From: Saccoglossus kowalevskii
Taxonomy: Eukaryota > Hemichordata > Enteropneusta > Harrimaniidae
Direction: 5' to 3'
Assembly: GCF_000003605.2 (NCBI RefSeq)
Contig: NW_003140832.1
Coordinates: 1-63,339 of the forward strand
Length of the DNA: 63,339 nt
Position 1 is the first letter of the stretch, and each line of letters starts with the position of its first letter. This document shows, piece by piece, positions 47,862 through 60,595 of this stretch. The translations under genes and the position numbers were made by a program. The notes under the pieces are model-generated. The model was given only the letters and a program-made list of their open reading frames with translations, was not told the origin of the DNA and searched no databases.

Positions 47862-50800
47862 TTTTCGCTGTTCAATATTGACTATATGAACATAATGTTG
47901 ATACCTCAGAGAGTCAAACGATTTTTCCAGGTACAATTCGGGGTATATATAATGAGCGGGCAAGGAGCTCACGAACAATCTATGGTTACTGCAAAGCTGT
48001 TGTATCTCATTTTAGGCTATTTATCTAAAGACTAACTGACGAGATAATCTAGAACGAAATTAAAAGTACATGGAACACACAAGCACTTCTTTCCCACAAC
48101 CAACAAACCGAGACCCCTTCATAAGATGACAGATATACTTGTATGAGCTTTCCGTAAAAGAACTTTCCATCCGGAGTAGGGGTGTGACTAACTGTCCCGG
48201 AGTGCATACAGCGCGACAACCATACATTCAAGCGTTCAGTAACAAACACGGACCAATATAGTAAATAACAGTCCTTTTGAGGATCTTAAGACAAATATTT
48301 TGTCAAGTCAATATTCCATATTTATGCATTCACCTCACGATTTAGAGCCAGACGACTCCACGATACCAACAGTGGGACAATTCATGCATGGTGTTTTTTG
48401 AAAAGTATTGGAATGTATTCACAAGAAAGGAGTGTGAATGCAATGTCAAATCAGTGACTTTTCGACTAATTCGACGACAAAACATTTTACAACATTATAT
48501 AACTCGTTCCCCGTAAAAGTATAGCATCATATATTGGCCATTCATTACCTTATACTAGATTTCATTCGTCAGAACTTAAACACTACTTTCCCGGACCGAT
48601 CACAGTGAAAATGTCTTTAAATTATGATAGATGAATATTACTAAAACAATGTGTAGACATAATTTATATTGATGCAGGAAAATGAGAAGCACAATAATTA
48701 CCAAATTTGGTAAAACATTGTGCGATCGATCGGCTTGGCGTTTAAAAAGCATACTTGAAAAAGGTCATTTCACCAGAAATTAATATTGTAAAATAGTAAA
48801 TCATAAACAAACTAATCGGTGAATTATAGTTAAAACAAATATTGTACCCTAGAATTAAATTTTCCCGATCTATTTGTGTAAGGTGTATTGCGTGACTAGT
48901 ACCTGCAGTTTATAGCCAATCAGTGAACAATGGACACGGTTCATTGACTTTGAGGAAGATGCTGTGGAATATAGTATAGGAACCATATAATGATATTAGT
49001 AAAAAATAAATGAGTGATTGTCAAACAACCTGAAAAAAAAACCCAAGACACCTTCAAATAAATCAGGTTGATTACCCGTCCTTTTTGGAGCGGATAAATC
49101 ATATTCAGGTGCTGATATTGCATAAGATCACTTTCTTTAGAATCCATGCCTCAAATCAAACTGAAGTCATTAGAATATACAGACAGACATTATACTAGTA
49201 ATGCAAAACTGTGATATTTGAAGATACTTGCCAAGGAATATTAAAGGTGAAACGCAATTGCCAATGACTGAATGCACAGAAACGGTGTTTTAAAACGTGT
49301 AGCGTCAAATGTTCCCTTCACGTATTTGGCCATAGCACGGTTTAACTGCCTTAACTTTTTAAGTATAGGCAAAAATGAAATCGTTTAATTTCAACAGCTT
49401 TTCGGGATCCGTCGATAAAAAAACGAGGTCATAAAAATTATATTTAAGATCTATCTTTCCATTCCAGTATCTTATTTGAAAATGAATTTCCAAGCTATGC
49501 TCTCTAAACATGCGGCATTTTATCGGAACATATTGAGTATACAATCATAATTTTTCATTGTTTTCCTGGTTCTATCTATCACAGTGCACTCCATGTCTAA
49601 CGAAGTGAATACTATAAATAAATCAAAGCATGACAGGGCTGATTCATGCAATACCCGCTGGGAAGCTAACACCTGTAGAAAACCGATCAACTCATTGAGT
49701 ATTTATTATTTCGAGTTCTTAAAGTGATTAATATGTTAAATCATTATTATATGAATCGGGGTTAATATCCAAAATTGACAGTTGTCTACGGCGACTGTGA
49801 CTTACTATTGAAAACAGTGTTAATGGTGGTTTATTTTGATCTCACGAAGACAATCTTGTATTTCTAAATTAAATTATTTCCAACTGTTTGAAACCTGATG
49901 TGAGTTTTCTGTTAGGGTTAATCAGACATGAACCATTTATACAATGGCGATTATTTTGGTGGAGTGCTCGGTAACGCGCAGTCTATGGTTCTCATACACT
50001 GGGAACAATTGCAATGAAACTGGACAAAGAATGCCTTCGCCGATGTGATTCACAGCGTCACGGTGAAGTTCAATGCATGGGTGCGTGCGACAAGGGTACG
50101 GGTGGCCCACGGACGTCTCATTACTTGTTGCACGGTCAAGGATTTCTCATTAAAATGAGATATATATATATATATATATAGTCTTTATTTACTTAGAGTG
50201 ACCCCATTTTCAACTATTTGCAATTAACCGTATTCTCCGTGACCGAACATTAACGTACAGGTCCGTACTGCGTCACGCGAGAGAAAAAAAACCATGAATT
50301 CATCAATAGTTGTAACCGACCGTATCTCATGAAAGTGATATCGATTATTGCAATATCTCAGTCCTGGCATCTGGGAAAGCTTAACAAGTAACAGTATATA
50401 TCTCCGATGCGGGATTAGAAACATTTACAATGATCGTGATGACAGACACGAACTACTTCGCTACTATTACTCTGTGTATAATAGTACAAGCGGTAAAAAA
50501 AGACCGTGGGCCATTTGATGAGACCCGTGGTGACCCCTTAACTGCGCATTTAGATGTGTTGTACCTTATTCTTGGGCTGTTATTACTACAAAATCAGAAT
50601 TCTCGGAGAAATGTACTTTATTCATGTTTCTCATTTTACATGCAAACACCTGTGGTTATGATCATTTTGAATAGTAATTATCCAGTGTAATGTTTACTAC
50701 GTGGAGTTAGATTTCGAGAGAAGCGTTTACAGAAAATATTCACGCGCAGTTTCAAGTTCATCATATAATTATTCTGTATTGATAGCTTAAACTCAGCGTG

Positions 50801-53800
50801 ACCCCGTGCTGACTCTATGCGTAGCTATCGTATTGCAGTGTTCGGTATGACATGCATATATATAACAAGAATTAGTTTACACTTAATCATCACCATATGA
50901 TAAGGTGATGAGGTTTCGAGAACCCGTGTAGAAGACTGAGAAGATCGTGTGATTAGACTATTAAAGCCGTATGCCGTAAAACAGTGATTGATTAGGTTAA
51001 TAACCGAGATTCGTACATCTGCTGAGTCAACAAATTCGAACACGTGTTGACAATGCGTCTTCACTTCCGCCGAGTCACAACGATGAGCGTCAATTAAGTG
51101 TCAAGTTACTCACACATGTACAACATTCAACCCAATATTTCAACAGCAGAGCCACGAATCTACGCCTGGTCTCTTGTAACAAATCTCTGGAATTTCACGA
51201 TTAGTAACAGTAATCTGATTCACAACAGAAACACGGCGATTAAAGCATGAGGGTCGTCACCTGCGCGTGCGCGAGAATTGAGTCTCAAGCGACGATAACA
51301 ACACACGCTAAAATCGCAAAGGCTCATGGGCAGACCTTTGTTAGTATACACCGACACGCTATGGCCGTTTGCCGCATGCGCATGTGACGACACCCCCACT
51401 TTAAGTGAACTTATTCCAGACTCATCGCCGTCATTCTCCCATCGTGTAATTTGCAAACGAACTCGCGAATAAACACAACAGGTTACACCACCTTGCTGTG
51501 CGAGTTTATCACGTGATACGGCGCGTTCGTGTTTACGAGATTTTCACGAATGTGGGCGACACTTTGTAAGAGGCTGGTATCAAAAACATACTAATACATA
51601 TGATCTTTCAAAAACTGAGTTGCACGAGATATTCTGATTTCACCCCTTGAAAAATTATGAGCCACGTCCTAGGTAAAGTGTTTCAGCAAATCTACACGTC
51701 ATCTGTATAGATCCGGCCCATCGTAAATATATTATGAATCTCGCGAGAGTACGATATAAGGTCTATATTTGTGAGTAGCGGTTTATTCCATAATAAGGAT
51801 GTTCGTAATTAGAATGAGTTAATAATCGTGATGTTGACAAAATAAAGGATATATTATGGCACTGACAGAATATTGTGTAAGTAAAATAACGCACGTTTAC
51901 TATCTGCATCGCAATCTCCAATAATATGCCATCCGTTGTTGCCGCAGTCCCAATTGACTTAGTTTGCATAAAATGTAATTTCCGTATTCCTATGACGCAT
52001 AAATCTTTTTAAATTAACAGGTATGTAATTTTATAGGGTACTAATATTGATCGAGCCTCAGACAGATACGTAATAAATGGGATTTGAAGAATATTGCTCT
52101 TTCCAGAGAAAATTGAAAACTGATAGGGTTTTATTTATTTTATTGTGATTTTATTTGTATTTTATTTGTTATTCTTCAATACTACAATAACATACTATAT
52201 ATTAAATGCATACATTAAAAATTGATTTGAATCTTTGAAGCATGGAAAGTGTTTCTTCCATTTTACCGGGTGTGGCGCACTTCACTCGACTAAGTACTAT
52301 GCAAAATTGCAACAACAAAAAAAATGGGTGAGGCGCAGGTTTGAAACTGACGCGCGTTACGAGAAGCAACATTCCTTTGTTTTCCAAGTGGTTTATGGTG
52401 TCTTCAATCGAACAGTGGACCTGGTGAACGAGCATCGTGGAATAAGTTTAATTCAATCTTTGAAATCAAATGTTCAGATCATACCCGTACGACAAATAAT
52501 TGTGTGTTAGTGATAACAATAAATCATGTCGAGTATAACTGATGATTATAAGGACATAAATGATCATTACGTAACGGTATAGTGATTATTTTTGTTTTAA
52601 ATATGGTCGCCAAAACAACGATCGTTCAAAAATATCGAACAGTGAATATGGTTTAACTGAGTGGAGCACAAGACCCCATTTGCGTGTTTGATTTAAGTCA
52701 TGCCCATCACTGGCAGGCCCATTTAACATCTGTATAACATCTTACGATGATGTATGTAAACATTGACATACAGTGAAGTAATTTACCTCGCCCTACTTAC
52801 CAAGTCTTTTGCAAATTTAGTGCTTTTCTGCCGTACATGATATAGTGGCATTTTAACCCCGGAACTCTAAACTAGGACAGTGACAAATCTAGGTCACGTT
52901 ACCCTGAGGAGAGTCCATCGCGATCAAACCACAAAAAGTGTTTTCATTCTACATAAAAGCAATCCACAATTTGTTGTGCGTTCTACGTTTGGAACTTTAT
53001 TTGCCGAATTATTACGATTTCTCAACTGTGATGGTATTCGACTCCCTCGTATCTCGAATATGACGTATTTATGGCCCCTGCATGTCACACATCCGGGTAC
53101 TTTCTAATTTCTTTTTAACACAGATAGCTCTGACAATGAAGGGAAATAACCACCAATCATGTAGATGTGTCAAGACATGTTCAATGTATGAACAAGTGTT
53201 TGATTAAAATGAAATTATGATACCAATATGAAGGCTGAATTTATAGTACTTCATTTGAATTCGAAAAATCCGGATGAGAGGTAAACTCTCATGCTGGTTT
53301 TCCCCGGTTTTCAAAAAAATAACTCACTAGAGGCAGCACTGTAATTTTTTAGACTCCGAGGGAACTCGCCAAAAGGAAGCTATTACAAAATGTGTATAAA
53401 TCGTAGGTAGTTGATGAATACCATCGTGATATTTAGGACTACGACCAAATTCATGCGTTTGGCAAGCAAAACATAACATTTATGCAGTCCAAGGGCTGAT
53501 TATTGTCTGTAATTACATTTATGAGAAAGACGACCGAATTGACACAGTTTTACAAATGCGCTGACTCTAAATCCGATCCAACCATTATTGGAGAATCGGA
53601 CACTGTAAATGTCTTGCATGGACTCAGTGCCTGCTATTTACCTAAAGGGCGGTTGTCGTCGCGCAGCGCGTGTTCGAATTGCATGTAAACAAACAATGTA
53701 TTTTACAAGAGTTACATACGTCGCTATCATGAGTCCCATATCGAACAGGACGCGGCGCGACGACTACCACATTCTACAACACATAGATGGAAAAATAAAT

Positions 53801-56800
53801 AAATGATCAAGACCAGCATTCGTTCGTTGTACAATAACACTAATCTAAATGTATGACACATAGTATCTATCTCACCAAATCTCGTTAGACTGTGATCCTC
53901 GAGTCACGTAACTATACTTTTTTTTCGAGAACATGTTTTCTCATAAGCGGTTTCTGATTGGATAATGCTATCCATTAATAACCATGACGAAACGTGTCCC
54001 AATTGCACAATGCGTACCATACAAGCCATTAAGTTGAAAGTCGGGATAGTACGCGCAGACGACAATTTGTTTTGTAATCTCACAAGTTGTGATACTGAAC
54101 TTGTGAATAAAATCTCCGGGCTAAAATTTCATCCTAGTCTTCCTAGGTGAGGGAGAAACGTACGTATGAGAACGAACCCTATTTTTACCTTGGCTACACG
54201 GCGATAAATATACGCCTTTCATTCACAACGTATGTATTACATAATTTGCTGTTGGATGATTCAATATTATCAAACCGTATACAAGACCACTCAGGCGACA
54301 GAGTCTTAGTCATCAAACACACTGTCTGGCCCGAGGCACGAACATCGTTATCTCTTCAGTTGACAAACCATTAAATTATGTTTACTGAGGTGTGTCTTGT
54401 TTTAATGGTTGATATTAATGTCATAACTACATTTGTTCAATAATATTATGGGACATTTAATCATTTAGCATCCAGGTGGAACTCGGGAATTATTATTTTT
54501 TAATGTCCAATTCTTAAAAGACTCATCATTATGAAGACAAAGAATGCCCAACTGTCTTGCTAACAATGGATTTAAATGGGTGAATGAAGTTGAATTCCCA
54601 ACATTTTATAAATTATTTGTATATCAATTACTAGTATATCGGGCTTGAACAAATGTCATGAAAAAACTAAATTCAGCTGCACGTTTATGTCAATGCTGTT
54701 CTGACATACATATAATATGCATGGGAGTGGTTATGTCTCGGTCAAAAATCGTAAACATGTGAAGTGAAGTAAAGACAAAATTAATACTTGACAATATGCA
54801 GTCGCGTTTTCACTAAAATAAGAAAATTCTTCTCTTATTCGTCGTGTCCTGTTCAGTTAAAGCGGGAAAACGCTCTCACATGGTGAATGACCCCTTCTCG
54901 GTGACTCAGACAATCAGAACATTATTACCGCTAAAATGATTAAACGCAGACGACGAAAAGAACAGATGTCCCCATGGAGGCGATACGGTTCAGCACGTGA
55001 GGTGTAAAAGGTTAGTGCAAAATTCACAGTCAGCACCAGCGAATCGTTAGAAAACTTTAAAGCGCGGGAAACAAAAAAATACTAAATATAACCGGCGTTG
55101 TTGATGCGGAACTAGTCTTGAGAATTACAAGGTGACGACTGCGATTGATGGATCATACCTTCTCGTCTCCCAGTGTATCGTGGTAAACGGGAGATTCATA
55201 TCAATTTATAGAGTGTCGAGATGTGGTATTTTATCCAAACCGCCGAAGTCGCACCATGTTGTATGTGGGTTGCCTACCACCACTGACATAACAATGCATT
55301 TAAGATGTGATTTCCCCCCATTAATAATTAACAATGCGCAGGCATTCAACCACGACACAAATCAAGTATACTAGAACATGTTATTGTTTGTGAAGAAGTA
55401 GAAGGGGAATAGAAATGCTGTGGGCAATTTTATTTATTTCCAAATGACAACTCTCCACGTTTCCCCTATATTTGTATTTTACATGGGAGCATTCGATGAA
55501 ATTTCGGTATAGATGTGAATATGGTTGCCATCGTAACAACACTTTTGGGGATGATTTTTCATTCATAACTCAAATTACTATGTAAACAGAAATTTCGGAA
55601 ATTATTTTTCATTGTAACTCATAAAAGTTATGATTGATTTTCTTCAATTGATTGATTTGGATCTGGATTTTGTTGTGAGTCGTGAACACAAAAACATGTT
55701 TACAACGAGTAATTATTGCCAAATAACTGAAAAACATCAATCATCAACTAAGCGATTAGATTTTGGAAGGAATATTGACTGCTGATTGATTGCTATGGAG
55801 ATAAACTTTTAAAAAGATTCTTCACCATTGACAGATAGGGCTGTATGATTTCTTGAGAAAACAATCATATTCAGGACTCAATTTGCTCTGAACTTACAAT
55901 GGAAATTATGAAGTATCAGAGAATGATAAATGTATAATAGGGTGAAGGGTATTAGTGAGGGTGTGTCGCTTCTACAGTTGAGGTTGACGCTCTCAGTATG
56001 CCTTCTAGTTTTATTTGTTTCTCACTAGCCGCGGGTTTTTGACACAACGAAGAGTGAACCCACGTTAGCAAACAACATGGATCATAGCCGTTAGACGATA
56101 GGGAATTGTAATACTGTATACATGATTGTGTCATATGGCGACAAAGCTGTCACGTGACTAGGTGCCGGGTGCAGTGATTCACTTGTAAAAATCACGTGCA
56201 CGATACGACGTCATGAACTTCTGCGTTCAACGTTTCAGTGCACGGTTTAAAAATTTGTTTAGACGGAATCCTGAACAGTCATTTTATTTTGACGCCTAAT
56301 ATTTCGATAATAATGGTTGTCAGAGTCTCTGGGGTACATTTCTCAGAGAATTCCCAGACATCGACGTCGGCTGCCCCAGGCACCAACAACATCCAGAAAT
56401 TGTATTCCCGGCATGCTGTGTTTACTGTGAAACTTGATGCAGCCATGCCATGTTATCATTTGTACTACAACATATCTGTAGCAATATAATAATGAAACAT
56501 AGACCAGACATGCAGAAATTTCCCTCTACAGGAAGTGCTTTCCTATTAGGGTTCAAGTTGCGCCCTCTTAGTCTACTCGTCAGTCGGTGCCATAGTTCAC
56601 TGCCACAGTGCACTAACCACGAACACAAATTGAAACGCACACTCCAAGTCGAGGCGAGGCGAGAGCAACTGTAGCTAAAGTATGTGTTGACATAGTAGGG
56701 ATTTTCGCGAGCGCATTTCTTCCGAGTTGCATTCTGAGGTGGAAATACGATATCTGTTGCAAGTTGCATTTTTGAATAATATCTCGGCAGGAAACGAAGG

Positions 56801-59800
56801 CGTGTGACTGCAAGCAGACTGTAAAGTGACGGTCATTGTCCCATAGTCCACATTTAGTTCAACTCATACTTCACTTCAATTGAACAGGACAGCGTTACTA
56901 CACAGACTAGCACAATGATTAACGGTCACGTTAGCGGAGATTGTATGACAAACTATACTAACTACCGGGACGTTTTGAGTTTCGCGCGAGATCCATGTCT
57001 TACCGTACGCACATGTCAATCCTCACCAAGAGACGTGTGCAATGTATATTTGTTATTTTGTAACGGAGATCATACAGACAGATAACAACGGAACGCTCGT
57101 AAACGGATAAACTGAAATATGTTACAGTGAAATAAACTCTGAACCCAGCGTTTTGAAATGCAATTGAGCCGCGGGTATCACAAACAGAACGGTTGACAGA
57201 TATATCGGCATTTACAAGTGGGTGTCCGTTTTTTGTGTAATAAGTGAGAGAACACGAAATGTATATGTTCCGGTTCCGGTTACAACGATTACAAATCAAA
57301 ATCAGCAGATGTTTGATTATATACTAGCCCCTGTGCTGTTCAAACTCAAATTGCTGAAAAGGATCACAAATATAGCGAGTTTCATGATGATTGCGTATTG
57401 TTATTCCACACCGCCTTTTCCGCGTGGCATAAATCTATTTTGATATACCAGTATAGTGACGTTTAGGGAAGACATTCTATCTGCATGTTTTTGTCGCCAT
57501 AAAATATAAAAACAAATACTGTAAAATGACTAATTTTCACTGGGTTTAAATTTCACTGATTTACCATTTCAGGCATATTCAGTGGGTTTTAAATTCACGG
57601 TTTCGTTATTTGGATAATGTGTTCTATGCTAAATATTACATATTCACTGTGTTTTAATTTAGCGCATTTTTCCAGTCAGCGAAATAAGCTAAATTAAAAC
57701 CCAGTGAATAATTACCCCCTTTACAGTAATCAACGTGATATAATATTATGTGTGTTATTTCATTCAAATATGTTAAATATTTTCAAAATGTATACAATTA
57801 TACTTTTTAGCTCCACACAGCAAATTTCTTATTTTATCACATTGCCTGATAAACAGCAATTTCCTAGTGAAATATGACGCACTTGTTTTCATTCCCTGTA
57901 AACAGAGAATTTTACAATCTGTAAATATTAGTAATCGCTAACAGGCCGCACCAACACAGACAGACCGGAAATTTCTTTTATTCAACTTTTTATCACATAA
58001 ATAATAGATGACATTTACGATTTCTGACAAACTTTAGTCCAAAGAACGAACAGGTCACACTAAAAAGTTCGACGGAGTTGTGGAACAAATTCACGAACAT
58101 CGTAACATATACCCGGAAGCGAGTGAAATATTCTAAGCGTGTTTCCAATCTATATAACCACTTAGCCGGCGAAGTGTGTGGCGAACACGCGATATCTCCA
58201 CAGTCAATCGATCTTTTCCGCTTAATAGTAAACGGCGCAATGACTCACAGAAACGCCAGAGTTTGAATTCAGATGGATTTCCATTATGAAGCGACAATTC
58301 CTTTTTTCTGGGTGTGAATTTCTGTAAAATGGATACTAGTATATGCACTCATTGTATCACGTTTGGTTAAGGTGAACCATACGCGAATTCGCCGTGAACA
58401 ATTCATCTGGTTACCAGCTTGTGTGTTCGATTTGCACCCGCCCCCGAAATAACTTCCATGTGTCCCCAAAGCAACATTTGATTATGAAGACCTTGAATAA
58501 TAACACCTTCAGGACAAAACAACTTTGAACTAGGACATCACATAGATCATCCAAAAGCGTTACAACAATTCCCAAACACGGCTTCAGCACGATACATGTA
58601 AACAGCTCTCATTTGTACACCGCACATGTCGTACACAGTGTATGTCAACAAATTGATGTTGACACACTTCACAAGGACACGTCGCTAAAACATACCTGCG
58701 TTGTGTGAGTGAAAGCACGTTTTATACCGGATGTGTAATTATTCCAAGTCAGGGGTTGGTGACGGGGGGGGGGGTGCATTCATTCTTATTTCGTGAATTG
58801 ATGACAATAGTGTAACCACGACACCACCTATCTACACAGAATATACGGGCATGTGTTCGCTAATTAACACCACAGTCTTGTATGTAATCGTGTTAGATAA
58901 TCAACTATTTATATTTGGAAATTCCGAGTTACAAGAACGAGGATGGTTCAATAACATGTAAAGCCATGCCATACTACACATATCTTGGAAACTTAACACT
59001 GAGTAAAAAGTGCAAGTTTATGTCAGTTTAAATATATCTCTAATGATGTAAACACAGGGTATTTAAGTACTCATTGACACTACAATGTCTACAGAACAAT
59101 TTACACCATTCTCGTGGACCGAATGTGGAAACGTCGCATTCACCGTGCCAATATTTCGATGACATTTACAGTTTGTAGTAAATTTACCGTTTGTTGTTTG
59201 TATATTATTGATAGATTTAAAAAAATATTGCTAATATTCATTGTCACGGTTATATGCGCTGAAACATGCACAAATGTCATTAACGGGGGAGTTGCCTCCT
59301 TAAAATATACCTTATAAAACAACAATTTTACGTTTTTACGACACTCTGGGCATTCAAGGACCAATTGAACAATACATCACTAATTGGCCCCACGGTAATT
59401 GCGGGGACATACGCTGCGAAGTACCCGTGGCTGTATACCGTTTAAAATGTAATCTTTCCTCCCAATTGTTAATTCAGTTAACACTGCACAAGATCACCCG
59501 CTCCCCGATGAGTCATGCGCTTGCTACGACTTCAAAAGATTGCTTTCTCACTACCCACTGTTTCAATAATAATCCGTATTTACGCGACATATTTCGCCTT
59601 AGTGTCTGCATGCTCGACTCCACCACACTCTGCTATTTGAATATAATTGCACTGGCAGTATTTTGTGTGTGGATGGTTGTAAAAACATGTTGTCTACGAT
59701 GCGATATATTGTGACCAAGAAGGTGGAATGACCTACGACCTTTTACGAAATGTGTCGTCTGACGTTTACTTGGCAGTTGTTATAAATATCCACTTTGCTC

Positions 59801-60595
59801 GGCGAACGCCATGTAAGATATGGTGTACGTTTATAAGTTGAAGTCTATTGAGACAATTTGTATATTATTATTATCATTTTCGGATTAATAATTTGCGTTC
59901 AGGATTATAAACATGCTTTGACAGCAGACAATAATTCCTTTGACCTATAGTCTCGCTGCAGTGAAAAGCAAACTGGGAGCGGTCGTGTACTCAGCGCAGT
60001 GGGTCTCACCCCATCTCCTACCACGTGATGCCCATCAGAATCAATTCACAATAGACCACGCTTGATTTCAATACTATAACATCCATGTATACAAAGATAA
60101 CGCACCAAACGCCCTGCCCTCAAATCAACAAGTCTATCTTCAATAAATCATCGCATTTCATGAGGTCATTTAAAAATAACTCCGAGAACAATTTCATCTA
60201 AACCTCATTTGAACTTGCAGCATGAAAGTGGAGACGGTGCAATATTTGTGGGAGTGGCCTCTATCGTTCATTGTCATTTCCCCGAGGTTTTACATGAAAC
60301 GAAGGGGGCTTTTTATTATCGGTCCAGTTGTCGTGGCTGTCCCGTAATTATGGATTTTCATTAGACGAGTTCTATTTTAAGGTACACGTTTATGTAAGGT
60401 ATTAATTACAGCGTAGTGTCAATACTGGGTGTCTACAATCAATACCGGAACCACGGACAGGGACATTATGGTCATGGGAATACTAGTATAGCGACGTAAC
60501 GTAGTGAGTTCTGTTCTACGTCGGGGATACATTAGCGTAATTAAAAGAAACGTACCTTGTACGAATACACTGATCAGCCCCGCAAATCGCCACAT
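41022..60595 (-). CDS. Secreted M28-like metallopeptidase homologue, gene A (8 exons, 412 aa)
   Basis: Manual exons on the minus strand: 60595-60556, 47448-47228, 45502-45259, 44392-44214, 43323-43155, 42293-42186, 41947-41789, 41140-41022 (TGA). All introns are GT-AG with phases 1,0,1,0,1,1,1, as in gene B. The signal peptide is formed across the first intron (MWRFAGLISVFVQ plus VVLVYSLPS). The pro-region spans about 23-87. The M28 fold has NVIGVLEG, AHYD (115-117), DDNGSG (126-131), Asp161-Val162 where Glu-Glu is expected, LESIMNYD (Glu208), and NSNFFFW where SDHxxFW is expected (Asn303). C173/C179 and C330/C335 match gene B. A hydrophobic C-terminal tail (about 397-412) follows AGDDAN, as in GPI signals. 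Loss of the Glu-Glu pair and the distal His argues against normal zinc catalysis. The first exon is the least certain. Confidence 0.85.
44478..44750. mobile_element. Inverted-repeat element in a gene A intron
   Basis: Left TAATTTTTAATGTTG, then TTTGCAGC and AGTATTCGTTCG. The right arm has the complements in reverse order (CGAACGAATACT, GCTGCAAA, CAACATTTTTAATTC). The loop holds GCATGCGC and its partner GCACATGCGTGG. It lies between exons 3 and 4 of gene A. It is MITE-like, with exact ends not fixed. Confidence 0.65.
47787..47863. repeat. ATTT tetranucleotide microsatellite
   Basis: About 19 perfect TTTA/ATTT units in the first intron of gene A, close to its 3' end (about 340 bases before exon 2 on the minus strand). 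Confidence 0.9.
51244..51400 (-). mobile_element. MITE family M2, copy 3, in the gene A intron
   Basis: TTAA flanks at 51240-51243 and 51401-51404. Shares GGGTCGTCACCTGCG, AACAACACACGCTAAAATCG and GCAAAGGCTCATGGG with copies 1 and 2. It is 157 bp and in the same orientation as the other two. Confidence 0.85.
53646..53772 (+). mobile_element. MITE family M1, degraded copy in the gene A intron
   Basis: Starts AGGGCGGTTGTCGTCGCGCA and ends with GCGCGACGACTACCAC. The interior has GTAAACAAACAATGTATTTTA and ATGAGTCCCATAT, matching the reverse complement of the interior of the copy at 4285-4409. The TTAA flanks are mutated (CTAA at the left). Confidence 0.75.
57517..57728. mobile_element. Inverted-repeat element with TACTGTAAA ends
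   Basis: Begins TACTGTAAA and ends TTTACAGTA. The interior holds several copies of a TTCACTGGGTTTAAATT-like word and its complement AATTAAAACCCAGTGAA. It is a non-autonomous element in the gene A intron. A relative with unclear ends lies in a gene B intron (about 25080-25320). Confidence 0.65.
60556..60595 (-). CDS. Probable first coding exon of gene A (signal peptide)
   Basis: ATG 60595 opens 13 codons, MWRFAGLISVFVQ, plus one base, then CAAG followed by GTACGT. The phase fits the acceptor before 47448 (TGTCCTCACAG). The join gives a typical signal peptide that neither exon gives alone. The intron is 13.1 kb, the longest in the window. I found no better candidate in it, but the choice was made by eye. 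Confidence 0.55.

Larger units (their letters stand above)
47449..60555 (-). other. 13.1-kb first intron of gene A (predicted)
   Basis: No other gene was recognised on either strand in this interval. It contains an ATTT microsatellite (47787-47863), a TA microsatellite (about 50160-50180), MITE M2 (51244-51400), a degraded M1 copy (53646-53772) and a TACTGTAAA-ended element (57517-57728). Short open frames here resemble no family. Confidence 0.45.
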
